From contig CAJNAR010000001.1 in the NCBI GenBank assembly GCA_905220665.1, positions 124,001 through 188,000 on the forward strand: a stretch of 64,000 nucleotides of DNA. Direction: 5' to 3'. The stretch comes from Albugo candida. Taxonomy: Eukaryota; Oomycota; Peronosporomycetes; Albuginales; Albuginaceae. A program made the position numbers and the translations under genes. This document shows, piece after piece, positions 21,346-32,515 of the stretch; the first letter of the stretch is position 1; every line of letters starts with the position of its first letter. The notes below the pieces were generated by a model. That model worked only from the letters and a program-made list of their open reading frames with translations. It was not told the origin of the DNA and made no database searches.

Positions 21346-22021
21346 ATGGAGGAAGCAGCGACAACAGGGGGAATGCAGCCAGAGACCGCAGCTCTACAAG
21401 AGGATAGTAGAAAAGTGAACCTAGTCTCGATGGACGGAGACAGTTTTGAGGTCTCACAAAGTGTTGCCTGCATGAGCGAGCTTGTAAAAACTCTGATTGC
21501 AGGTGCTTTGCCCAAAGTAGAATGAAATTTATCTCTCAACACTCATTTTACTTTGATACTATGAACGATAGATGGGACTGATGATCAAGAGATACAAGAG
21601 ATACCCCTTCCGAATGTCAAAAGCACTGTTTTATCAAGAGTTATCGAATTTTGCAGTCATCATTTGAGTAACCCGATGGAGGACATTGATAAGGTTAGTT
21701 TCCTTTTATCACCAGGAAGCTCGATTGTATCACTCTTTTGTATACGTGTAGCCACTCAAGAGTTCTGATATGCACGAGGTTGTCTCGGATTGGGACGCCA
21801 ATTTTGTCGATGTGGAGCAGGAACTTTTGTTCGAATTGATTCTTGCAGCTAATTACATGGACATCAAGAGTCTCTTAGATTTGGCGTGTGCCAAGGTAGC
21901 TAGTATGATCAAGGGAAAAACTCCACAAGAAATCCGAGAGACATTTAATATTGTGAACGACTTCACACCTGAGGAAGAAAGCCAGATTCGAGAAGAAAAC
22001 AAGTGGTGCGAGGAAGCTTGA
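21346..22021 (+). CDS. SKP1: SKP1, SCF ubiquitin-ligase adaptor
   Basis: Three exons (21346-21502, 21572-21693, 21752-22021), introns of 69 and 58 bp, 182 residues. The sequence follows the SKP1 fold: [13 protein letters not shown] near the start, [22 protein letters not shown] in the middle, and the C-terminal F-box-binding part with [32 protein letters not shown] and [22 protein letters not shown]1 links cullin-1 to F-box proteins in SCF ubiquitin ligases. About 20 residues before the conserved core are extra. It is transcribed away from the PHD-finger gene. Confidence 0.95.
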
Positions 22022-22235
22022 TGATTATTTTTGATTAGTAAATATTTCTGTCGGAAAGTAAAAAGCGTCAGGGCCTTGGCTGTTGAGACTGAGCACATAC
22101 AATAGTGAAAAAATCTGCTTCTTAAAAATTATACTGTGCGCCCAAAATTGACGTAGACGACCGGCAGAAGTGTTTGCGACTTGTATGCTTGGTTACGATT
22201 CAAGTGCCCCTCGAAAACTTGTATATGTCCAGCAT

Positions 22236-23211
22236 TCATATCTCATTTTTCCTTTCCAAATATCTCATCTCCGCGAAAAAACGATCAAGCGGGAAGCCAA
22301 TTACATTGTTCAAACATCCTTGAATACTGGCCACGAAGCAGCGCGCTCGTCCTACCTCCAGTTACGGTTACGTCAGATACTTACTTTCCTTACCGAATCA
22401 CAAGAGGCAAACCTTGTATACCATAGGCGCCGGCTTTATCCATTGGCTCACCCGTGGCAGCGTACGCTATTCCAAGAAGATGCATTGTTCGTTTGTCACA
22501 CCATTTCAAACAAATGCGCTACCTTTGATCGCATCCAGAGTCAAATCTTGGAAAGTGACGAGTGTTTTTTCGGTAAAGATGTGCGGTGAATTTCTTCCTC
22601 GCACGGTTGTGTAAATTGCGACTGCTGAATAAACAAAATGCGTTTTGTTAGACAGTTGTTTAAGCATTTGTATAGCTTCCTCTTCGTCCTGACGCGGTAA
22701 ATGGTTGTGTATATACCTTAATAACAAGGATTGCACAACATACCTGCGGCTTCTCTAGCACTTGGTTGTCCAAAACAACAATTGTGTCACATCCAACAAC
22801 AATGGTAGGTCGTTGTGGCTCTTTTCTTGACACATCTGCAAACACGCGTTCGGCTTTTTGCTTTGCCGTCTCCATTACATACGATTCCTTACACAGCGCA
22901 CTGATAACGCTTTGCATTGCAATATGATGAAAGTCGTACAGGCGTTGAGAAAGCTGATTTGTCAAGATTTTCTTTGAATGCCGAAGGGATAATTTCGGGA
23001 TGAAGACCCTAACGACCGTGACAGCGCAACATATGACAATGGGATGAAGTAGTTTAGACGTAAGCAAATCGTTACGCAATCATGAAGTAATTCATAGCGT
23101 CGAGGGCTCTACGCATGTCATCAGAGCTAGCTCAATACAGAAAAATGGATGACTTACTAGGGATGCCAAGATAAAGCGCCGAGTTGTTGTCAACCTTACC
23201 GCTGATTGCAT
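22236..23211 (-). CDS. Maf-family nucleotide pyrophosphatase (ASMTL-type)
   Basis: Seven short exons: 23211-23158, 23108-23076, 23008-22940, 22887-22744, 22688-22523, 22466-22413, 22351-22236. All introns are short (about 49-67 bp), and the 636-nt coding sequence closes in frame to 211 residues. Family blocks appear across the joins: RFILASLSPRRYELL (exons 1-2), PSAFKENLDKSAFSTP (exon 3), METAKQKA and VVGCDTIVVLD (exon 4), ATGEPMDKAGAYGIQG (exon 6) and CLNNVIGFPL (exon 7). Maf proteins hydrolyse non-canonical or modified nucleoside triphosphates, limiting their entry into nucleic acids; the eukaryotic relative is the N-terminal half of ASMTL. The conservation over the joins makes the exon model convincing despite exon sizes down to 33 nt. 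Confidence 0.9.
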
Positions 23212-24150
23212 TATGCTTGACTTACTGGCAAAAAGATCAGTTAAGTCAAAAGCCTAAACGATGTTTTCAGTCAAATTTATTCATATTCAATTGATCGGAA
23301 CGGATTCCTTGCGTGCCTTTGTTCGATTTGAAAAGAGTAGAGAAATGTCACTCATTGATTACGTACCTGGTACTCCTGCCGAGATTGTATAATCAACTCG
23401 GTGCGTCTTCGTCACTACGTATGAGAAGACACGTATGCATGACCGCTTTTCAAGTGACCGGCAAGAATCTCATTTTTAAGCATCAGAGGCGATTGAGAAA
23501 TTTCTAGAAACAATCGAAAAGACGAGTATATCGCAAGGTTTAGAGATACTAAAAGTGCATCTCCCCCATTCCTTGCTTACCAATTCAAATAAACCATTAC
23601 ATTGCTCTTATTCTATTTTTGTATGTGCTCTTTTGATGCATTGTCAGCGGTGAAGACTTCTGTGCTCTATCGAGTGAAAAGGTCATGCAAATCTCTAGCA
23701 ACTCGCCTACGCGTATTAAATCACTAGAACCAACACATTTTGTTAAAAGATTCTTTTGCATAAGATTAAAAATCTCAACAAGCTACATTAGAAAACTTTC
23801 AACACCCCTTGCACTTTTTCTTTGTATTTTCTCCATGTCGAATACGCGCGGAGGACACGATCACAAAAGACAGAATGTTGAAGCTTGAGCCCTGTTTTGT
23901 CAAGAATCCCTGTTCGATACTCTATTGGTCATAGTAGTCGCATGATCGATGCACTTGTCATACAATCGTTGTATCGTGCATGTCCAGTTACAACACTTGT
24001 CGTAAATGTCCCACTTCAATTCTGTCGGGAAATAGCTCGGAGCGATACAAAATGTTGGAGCAGGTGAGAATAACCCACCATACAACCAACTCCTGGATTA
24101 TTGGGGATTCATGGTTTAGAATTATATCGACATTCTGTGATTTTGTCAAT
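23212..24150. other. Intergenic, 0.9 kb, no gene seen
   Basis: Divergent promoter region between the Maf gene (minus) and the thaumatin-like gene (plus). AT-rich, with short plus-strand open frames (23313-23507, 23685-23888) that show no domain. The frame of the downstream gene is open from 23980, but the first ATG followed by a signal peptide is at 24151. Confidence 0.5.
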
Positions 24151-25494
24151 ATGTCACGATGGAAATTGATAATGACTGTTTTCTCGGCGTATCTGCTCAG
24201 AACACACAGCTTTACAGTCACTGTATGGAACATGTGCGGTAAAGACATCACAGTTTATGATAATATAATTGAGGAGACTCTGGCCGATCACAGTAGCTTA
24301 ATTCGAACGTACAAGAAAAATGATAATGGAATGATTCGAATGGGACGTGACCCACACGCAACATTGGCAGAATTTAGCTTCACGTCCTTTGCTTGGTATG
24401 ATATCAGTATTGTCCATCCAAAAGCCGGGAACTGCAGTAGCCTTAGCAAATGCCTACAAGCAACTGGCAGCACTGCGTTCAACATCGACATGGAAATATC
24501 GCCTACAAAGTTGGATGGTGCTCGATGCGTCGAGCTTCACTGTCTGGATAAAGGATGCGCAGATGCGTACAAGTATCCCTCAGATGACACAAAAACGCAT
24601 GCATGTAAACTTGGAACTGACTTTGACCTCACGTTTTGCCCCGGAAATCGTAAAACAAAGACTCCTAGACGACCAAACGATACGTCTTCACATCCTCTTA
24701 CTGGTAATAGTAAATCCACAATAACGATGGTCACGCAAAATACTGTGCATGAGGAATCTAGAGACGCTTTTTCGATAACGGTTGCAGATCATACTTCTTC
24801 AGTAAAAGCGGGACAACTCAAGACCATAACCAGTGATTTGGCACAAAAAACATCCAAATTGTCTTTTGCATACGAGACCTCAAGCCCAGACCATACATCA
24901 TCTTCAACCACACTTGCTCGGGATGTACCAGCTCGATCATCATTGAAAGCATCAATTGGTGAGAAACGAGACAAAACAGCTTCAACCACAGCAGTTGGTG
25001 AGAAACGGGACACAACATTAACAACCACAGCATTTTCGGGTGAGCCATTAAGCACAACAGCTTCAGATGAACTAGATGAAGCAGCATCAAACCTTGAAAA
25101 TTCGGATGTTTCGGGTGAAACAAAATCAGTCGAAAAAGGTCCTGTTGCACGAGTTAGAGCACCATCGGCAGCTGAAATTGGAGATGTAACAACACTTTAC
25201 TTCCACAAGTCTTCCAAGGAAGAGCGTTTTGAGATGGAAGAAGCACCGAGTACTATTGCATCTATCAATATGAAAAAGTCTAGAGGAGGAGGGTCCAAAA
25301 TCGGCATTATTGTATCCCTTGTTGTCTGCACCTCCGTGATTGTGGCTGGTTGTGCTGTTTACTTGGCTCGAAAGAAGAAGAAGCTTCTTGACGCATTAGA
25401 TGACAAGACCGAAAGCCCGCAGTTCTTACCCAATGATCCGTCTTCGCTTGATCGCCAGTACAATGGAAACTCCTTCAGCGTTAAACCTTTGTGA
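24151..25494 (+). CDS. Thaumatin-like type I membrane protein
   Basis: 447 residues from ATG 24151, chosen because it begins a signal peptide (MSRWKLIMTVFSAYLLRTHS). Residues ~22-170 look like a thaumatin/PR-5 domain: FTVTVWNMCGKDITVYDN at the start, ATLAEFSF, CVELHCLDKGC, and the closing YKYPSDDTKTHACKLG...DLTFCP that matches the family signature. A Ser/Thr-rich stalk of about 200 residues with short repeats (GEKRDKTASTTAVGEKRDTT) follows, then a membrane helix (IGIIVSLVVCTSVIVAGCAVYL) and a basic KKKK tail. Fewer cysteines are present than in plant PR-5 proteins. The plan (signal, ectodomain, glycosylatable stalk, membrane anchor) suggests a cell-surface or wall-facing protein; beta-glucan binding is possible from the family but not shown. 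Confidence 0.75.
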   Translation: MSRWKLIMTVFSAYLLRTHSFTVTVWNMCGKDITVYDNIIEETLADHSSLIRTYKKNDNGMIRMGRDPHATLAEFSFTSFAWYDISIVHPKAGNCSSLSKCLQATGSTAFNIDMEISPTKLDGARCVELHCLDKGCADAYKYPSDDTKTHACKLGTDFDLTFCPGNRKTKTPRRPNDTSSHPLTGNSKSTITMVTQNTVHEESRDAFSITVADHTSSVKAGQLKTITSDLAQKTSKLSFAYETSSPDHTSSSTTLARDVPARSSLKASIGEKRDKTASTTAVGEKRDTTLTTTAFSGEPLSTTASDELDEAASNLENSDVSGETKSVEKGPVARVRAPSAAEIGDVTTLYFHKSSKEERFEMEEAPSTIASINMKKSRGGGSKIGIIVSLVVCTSVIVAGCAVYLARKKKKLLDALDDKTESPQFLPNDPSSLDRQYNGNSFSVKPL

Positions 25495-25755
25495 TCTTAT
25501 TCAATCCAGGCCAAATTTACTGCTTGATTGCTCATCCAGACTCAGAATTCTCCGCTCCATCAATTGTGACGATAAATTCCCCAGTACGAATCTAGTTTGC
25601 TCGTATTCCAGAAGGCTCAGTCAGAGGCAATCATCATTGGCTTTACTAACTATTCATTTTGTTTGTGCTATCACCTCTTAGAAACCCAACTCGCTATCTC
25701 TTTATCTTGGAGTTCTTGGCCACATCCGCAGTGATTCACTTGTTGAAAAGCGTCG

Positions 25756-28700
25756 TCATGAAGCATCTTCATCATCTGAGCTTTGATCTGGGTCCAAACA
25801 TTCCAAAAGACTGCCATCAGAATCTTGAATTGAGTCGCCAGAATTGAACTGAATTCTGCTATTTGCAATGTCTTTGCACTTCCGCATTGACACTGTCCGT
25901 TTTTGAGACAATGATACGTCTCCTGTGCTATCACAATCAGAATCGCTGGTGCATTCCATAGAGACGTCTGGGTTTTCTTCTGATGATATTGATGTCCTTC
26001 GATTCGATCGTTTCTTTGATTTTTTCGAATTGCTTGAGTCAAACTTGTCAAGTTGATCATTGAGTTGCTGCGTTCGCTCAAGAATTTGTTCATGAGCCCA
26101 GACAAGATCCATTTTGTGAACATCTGTATCAAATAACTCATCCGTGCAACCAAGACTCTCACTCAACGCTCTTTCCAGATCCAATATACGAGAAAGTGGA
26201 GGGGCAGATGCTGCTTCATCGGTCGAATGCTCGATAACTTCTCTTAAAAGGCCACAAAATAATACTGCGGACCTTTTTTCATTGCAACATCCACCTGAAA
26301 CAGCTAGACACCGATAAAGCTCTTTGAGGCTTGCATTCACTTGTTTTAAGACTTGTGTCGGACGTGTGTCCTGACTCATTACATTGTAAAGCGCCATAAT
26401 ATCGATCGTAACGTTGATCCCAATACGGTTCTGATGCGCACATTCCTTCCGATCTGGATCCAGCTTACCTGTATGATCAAGGTGATGCATAGCGAACCTT
26501 ATGAGTGTGGTCGGATCTACACTTGAGAATTGACGGGCATCGCTTAAACTTGATCCCTTCAATCCATTCTGATTTATCCATCTCCGAATCCAATATCCTA
26601 CAGCTTCTTCCAAGAAGCTCAATAAGCATTCAGAGGATCCTGTAGTGCTGCGAATATGTGCTCGAGGTCCTAATTGTTCGAAAAATACAGCCAAGATCTG
26701 AGGAATACGAGATGTAGCGCCATGTCCATTGTAAGGGGCTGTCGTTTTGCTAAAGTACACGTCTAGTAGAGCTGCTAATATTCCAACCATTCGAACCCGT
26801 CCGAACACGGCCAGCTTTGCAAATCCTTCGACCACCAATTCCTGCACCTCCGAGTCATCATGATATAAATATTGTGCCAGTTCAAGAAGAAGACTTGACG
26901 CATTTGAATTTAGGCCCAATTTGCCCGAGTTGGACGACTGCGAGTCCGCATCTCGCTCTATAATATTGACATTTGTGGCATGATGAGGCTCCAAACCTGG
27001 ATAGCACAGCATGATGTCAAAAATGCTTTTTATGCAAATCACTTTGATGTCTCTGTCTTCCATTTCATTTCTAATGGCGTGCCAAAAGATGCCAAGATGT
27101 TGAGAGGCAGAATCTCTGTCCAATAGAGCCAAAAGCCCAATACAGAGCATCGCTTGCTCTCTGATAGCTAAAATATCGCTTTCGATAGCAGGCACCATGA
27201 TAGCTTTCAGCTCGATGAGCGTTGACTCATGATAATTGAGTCCTGGTATACTCAGCATCTGAACGATGATCTCCAGAATTCGAAGCCATATCAGAACGCA
27301 TGGGTCCTGCAACAGATTTTCCAGCCCGAGCATCTCGCTTTGTATTTGGTTGTATTGTACTGAGTCGACTCGTACGTGTTCCAGTTCTTTTTCCAGCTCT
27401 TCGAATCTTGATGCTGCTTGTGCGCGTTCTTTGTTCAGCGATTCGCTCTCCTCACTTTCAATATTTGTCTGATTCTGTTTGTTTTTTTGGTCGCATAAAT
27501 CTACAATGATTTCCATGAGCATCCGTAAAAATTGATCGCCAGAGTCCGAGCCCATAATCCGAGATAACAAGTCGACAAGTCCGCCAATCAAAGTACTGTG
27601 GACCCGGTAGTCACAGAGGAGCTTCCCTGCATCAGAATTTGCGATTAGAGTGTGACATTGAAACGGAAGTATATCACTTACGTTGTAAATCCACCAACTT
27701 TTTTTTGCCAAATTCATCATGCAGATCAAGAAAGCGCCCTACGTGCAATGCTTGTTGGGCGATAAAAGGTCTAAGGGATGAATCGAGCTTTCCCGTAGAC
27801 ATGTTGTCGGTTCTATCGGCCTGAGATAATCGTTCTAGTAGGACAGTGTATTCGAGGATAGTAGGAACAAGTAGTTTTCTGAGCTCCTCGCGACGCTCAA
27901 CGCTCTCATTGGAGTCGTCAGCATTCACTTGCATCTTTGAGCTGTAATACTCACATTCGTATCTCCAGTAAAATGCGTGTTCGACGGTTATCGCAGTTGT
28001 GTTGTCGGTTTGCAGACTTCTCAAGAAAGTAGTTCCAGGTGACGCATTTTCGGATTCTGTGCTCTTTGAGTTGCACTGTTCTTTGATATCATTGCGGACA
28101 AGAAGCTGGGCTACTTTTTCAGCAGTTTCGGGTCTGAGTTCTATATCCAGCATTCTTAGAACTGTGATCGAGTCGCTTTCGCAATCGGGTAGCCACTTTT
28201 TTAAGATAACATTCTCACAAGCTTCAACGACTCGTTTGTTACGATCCTGGAGGCCTTGGTCTAAGATGAACAGCCGTTCCTTGAGTGGAATTTCTGTGAT
28301 AAGAATAGTTGTAGAGGCGAGGCTCCGGTACATCGTTTGTCGTACATCATCATCCGTATCTCGTAGTCGATTACGAACCAATTCGAAGACATTTTTGGTC
28401 ATCACCAATGCGTCAAGTGCGGTCATTCGAACAGCTCCGCTTGGATCAGTGTTTGTCAATCGTATCAATTCTTCTCTTATCTGATCTTGCATCGTTGAGA
28501 AACCTTGCAAACATCCTAAAGCACTAACGCTATGAACACGGACCATTGCCACTTTATCACGACAACGCTCTACAATACGAGCAGTCAAAGTCTCATCCAA
28601 CTCGTAATCTCTATTGCAGGAAACTGTGAAAATTTTGAAGAACCAATCGAGGCGCTTACTCACATTGGAATCGACTTGAGTCTTATTTGCATCGAGGTGA

Positions 28701-29292
28701 AGCGCACCAATTCCATACAAACCAGTCGAAGTTGTTTTTTTTCGGAAGAGTTTGCTGTAATAATCAATCTATCTAAAATGCCAAAAAAGCAAACTGCTTT
28801 GCAAATTCCGATGTCTTGAAAACACTCTGCTGTGCAAAAATGACCAAAGAAACATGCGAGCAGTAAAATCCATCTCGTAGCGATATCAGGCGCATTGATG
28901 CCTTTGTCCGATCCATTCGTTTGCAGGAGAATATCGCACGCACTCATATTTGGGTTTCTGGAAAGATAAATTGAAAAAACGACTCGTTCGGTAGCTTTCC
29001 ATAAGTTATTTACGAGTTCGCATGTGAAATTTTCCGCATCTTTGGATTTCATCGAATCGATTTGCTGAGACAACTTGTTGTAAATTGATTCGGTGACATA
29101 ATGTGCGACCATATCGTAAACAATTCGCAGGTTTTGCTCGAGGGAGTCTTGCTCGTTTATACCCTTAAATAGATCTTTTTTTGTGATGTAGCTTTGTAGA
29201 TCTGCAAATGAAGCTGCAACCGCATTCTTGATCGCAAATTGACTTTTTGATCGTGCGGTATTCTCGTCCACGCTCGCCGAACCGATGGCCAT
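25756..29292 (-). CDS. NCAPG: Condensin complex subunit 3 (NCAPG/CAP-G)
   Basis: Three exons seen: 29292-28664, 28610-27682, 27626-25756, with introns of 53 and 55 bp, giving 1142 residues. The middle holds HEAT repeats with VRVHSVSALGCLQ, AVRMTALDAL, DDDVRQTMYRSLA and ERLFILDQGLQDRNKRVVEAC, the order found in CAP-G. A coiled segment (ERAQAASRFEELEKELEHV) and further HEAT repeats follow, and the C terminus is acidic and basic in turn, ending DQSSDDEDAS. CAP-G is the HEAT subunit of condensin I that helps compact mitotic chromosomes. The start is uncertain: 29292 is the first in-frame ATG, but the frame is open to a likely splice acceptor at about 29335 and an upstream exon in 29549-29400 is possible. 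Confidence 0.9.
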
Positions 29293-29742
29293 GCCGATAA
29301 TGCTGGAAGCGTGACGTAGCAATAGGTACGCTATCTAGTAATAAGTACTCTGCTGTTAGAATACGATATCGCAATGCTTACGCATGTTATCTGGTGTACC
29401 TGAATGCGTGAGTTCATGACGCGTTGCATCTGTGCAAACAATTTACACTGGGTTCTGATTTTTTTGTCAAAGATAGTGTTGTGGCCCTCACACTTGAAAG
29501 GCTGAGCAATAAATTTCCTCATACAGTCAGGAGAAGTAAGTTCGGTCAATCATTCACTTGGCTGGCTAAACATAAGTAAATTAAGGACACAGCGCACAGA
29601 AATTGATCAAAATCATTTATTTTTCGCAGAGTTTCGATTAAACCGCATCGACTAGGTCTTACAATTATTAACTTCGTTTTCTGACGTGTTGATTTCCATC
29701 GTGTGCGCTCCTCCGTGCTGCGTCGTGTTCATCGTCTTCAGC
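29293..29742. other. Spacer; possible 5' exon of NCAPG
   Basis: 450 bp between two minus-strand genes. A minus-strand open frame at 29549-29331 (with QCKLFAQMQRVMNSRIQ) ends near good donor sites and could be the first NCAPG exon, but the phases of the visible splice sites do not join it cleanly. The rest should be the secreted gene's 3' end. Confidence 0.35.
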
Positions 29743-31605
29743 TTATTCATTATCTTCAGTTTGTTCATCATCTTCAGATTGTTCATCAGTTTCAGCTTGC
29801 TCATCTTCTCTTTTCCTTTTATTTTTATTTTTTTCCCAGTATCGGTTTCTTTCTGTGAGAGAAATTCTTTGGAGATCCCAATCCAGTGAAACTTCAGCTT
29901 CTCCCACAATGGACGCTTCACACAAGCCACGAGATAGGTCAGTAGGTTTAATCATCCAAACATAATTTCCAAATACAGAGATAAGTACAACCTCGTAAGT
30001 TGACGTGACAAATTTCACACATTGCTTTATACTTTTTAAGTCCCATTTCACCAGGATTAGGACTTGGCCACCATCGAGTTCGCTTCTTATTGGGAATGGA
30101 GTTTGGAGCAGACTACTACCTGACATGCCTCTACGATTTGCCAATCTAGACTCATCGGACGGCGAAACATGTGTGCGAACACGGTTCACTTCATATTCGC
30201 ACATGAAATCGGGCATGAATCTTATTTCTATGCATGCAGTCGGGGTCTTCGTCGTCTTCGTCGTCACACATTGACGCAAAGCGGACAGCATTTCCTTATT
30301 CGGGTTTTGAAATAGCACCACCACTACTTCAACTAGTGAGAGCCGGTGCAATGCCCCATGACCATTAAAGCACCGGTTGCATTCAGCCCATTTTTGGCTT
30401 AAAAAGTTTGCTTTGACGCAACGGCTGGATTTGTCACTCGTACGCTTTTCGCTTTCAATTTGATCAGATCCTTCAGTATTGCTGATTGCAGGGACCGGAC
30501 GCAATGTATGAACACTGTCAACCATACACTTGTCGCTATATTCATAAACACCACATCCGGTACAGCTAGGCACTTCCTTTGCGGAGAAAAAAATGATGCG
30601 ATAATTATAACGGGCCCGATGAAATATTGATGCTGAAGCAAACGATTCATCCTGATCCTAAACAATCAATCCGTCTGTTGCGGTCAAACACTTCCAGCAC
30701 TTTTGGTGCGTTGCATACAGAATTTGCGTTACCAGGCAGACCGGTGTGTACCGGAGGTTTTGAAAAAGTAATTTTTCATTTTCTATATCGGAATTTTCTC
30801 CACGCCAGGACTCCACTTCAGTAGTCTCAATAAGTGGTACCTCAGTTTCGATATTCGGTCTCGCTTTTGACTCAATGATCGAATGCGAGATTTTATGCTT
30901 AAATAGGTCGCACAAGGATTCTGCCAGCTTAATGGTCTTCATTCTTGTTTTATCACAAGAAGGCTTGATACTTTCAGGAGATGATGTGTATAGGACATAA
31001 ATGATGCTCATCTTTCCATCTGAATGAAGGTAATATTTCTCCATGTCACCTGCGTCGCTGTGTTTATGTATACACGCTTCAAAATCACCAACGCTATGCG
31101 CATGTGGTTTATGTAAGCATATACGAGATCTGAAATGAGGGATTGTCTGATCTTGGCTAGATACTTTACTAGGATGACCAGACAAATGCTGCGTTGGTGC
31201 GTCATCCAAGTCCATCGGCTCAGATCTGATATGCTGGTCGGATGATATGTGGTCCAGCACGAATGTTGCTACCCCTCGAGTTCTTCCTTCAGTACCCGGT
31301 AGATCATGATGTTGCATACCACATACATCTTCAAGCATGCAAGACATCACATTCGTTATGAAAAACGCTGAGCCCAAAACCCGATGCTGCACCACTTCGT
31401 GTGCTTTGCTATTTACAGCGATCGATGAGTATACTTTTTTCGCTTCCACACGACTCGCGCCTGCGAGAAGCAAGCACTTTTGACACGCTATAATCCAACG
31501 TGCATTGACATTTATATCGATCCAGTGCAGTTCACCAGCACAACAGCCAGTATGCTGGCTGACCAGAAACATGCAAATGCTGCTCAGAATCACCGTGGTG
31601 TTCAT
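29743..31605 (-). CDS. Secreted protein of unknown function, acidic tail
   Basis: Two exons (31605-30664; 30576-29743) give 591 residues. The 87-bp intron begins GTTTAG, a weak donor, but the downstream frame has no ATG near its start and both parts join in frame. The N terminus is a clear signal peptide (MNTTVILSSICMFLVSQHTG). After it come a CQKC pair and CMLEDVCGM, a spacing loosely like saposin/canopy-type disulphide domains, then CTGCGVYEY, CNRCFNGHG and a long second half with no known domain (QVLILVKWDLKSI). The end is KKNKNKRKRED followed by an acidic DEQ/TED repeat. It should enter the secretory pathway. An ER-lumen, surface or effector role cannot be decided; two separate genes is the alternative. 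Confidence 0.55.
29746..29806 (-). repeat. Acidic 18-24-bp coding repeat (DEQ-E/D units)
   Basis: On the plus strand TTGTTCATC and ATCTTCAG blocks alternate; on the minus strand they encode DEQAETDEQSEDDEQTEDNE at the C terminus of the secreted protein. A tandem repeat of this kind may vary in copy number. Confidence 0.65.
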
Positions 31606-32515
31606 TCTGGAGTCTCAAATATGAATGGATACGGTCTTGTGCCAAAATCGCAAAGAAGTAGTCAGACCACTCTTCATCACCGCAGTGAAACATTGATATT
31701 CGTTTTCGAAATTAAAGAATTCTCTTCTTACATGGTACTTTATTGCATCATTTGGTACCCTTTTATTTATGATATACAATCAGCATAAGTGGGAAGCAAA
31801 TGGACTTTTCCTCAGTTGCGAAAGTAAATAACAGCTGTAATTGATATTACAGTATCAAAATCGATATGTGCTACACTAAGACGTGTGGCCATTGTCTTAG
31901 AAATTACTTTCATGTAGGATTTCTTGAACCATCCGACAGCGCGGGAAACTAAATAGGTATCAATAAGCGATTCTTACATTCACTCCTCGATCGTACTGAT
32001 CGAAGCCTCTGCAGATTTTTGATATTTTCCACGAAATCCGATCCATTATGTTGATGTCTACGTGTCGAGGACACTCATAGCGCTGATTGGAGAAAACAGC
32101 ATCTCTCTTACCAGACGGTCAGTAGAGCCGTTGATTTGCGAAATTGCGAAATTGCGAACGTGGATTGAGTTAGCAACACTTTCTGCTCAGTACCAAATGT
32201 ACATATTTACGATTACATACTCGCGCAGATGTCAAACATATCAGAAGCGCTAGTGCTTAACTCGGTATGTGTCACATACATATCCGTATACAGTACAGAA
32301 GCTTCCAAGCTGCCCGACTCTGAGGGACAAGTATCCACGTTTATCTCGCGTTCTGATCAAAATCTACATCAATTGCACGCGATATTCTAACGATCGCCGC
32401 AATGAAGTCCTGCAATCATCTCATTATCAAAAAGACTATGCGAATGGATAAAAGTTCTGAGTACATTATCGTTGGAATGTTATCGTAAAGTAATCTCTAA
32501 TTGATGTTATAACCA
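31606..32515. other. Intergenic, 0.9 kb, no gene seen
   Basis: Between the start of the secreted protein and the end of the CaaX protein, both on the minus strand. Short open frames (for example plus 31480-31788 and 32062-32253) show no domain. It presumably holds a promoter and a 3' UTR. Confidence 0.5.

Noticed and set aside
22170..22589. Plus-strand open frame of 139 codons
   Set aside because: It overlaps the last three Maf exons on the opposite strand, which carry conserved motifs; the plus-strand translation does not resemble any family.
23313..23507. Possible small gene upstream of the thaumatin-like protein
   Set aside because: Short frame, no domain, no splice or signal features; treated as intergenic.
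31606..32515. Effector gene in the gap beside the secreted protein
   Set aside because: No open frame with a signal peptide or a known translocation motif was found.
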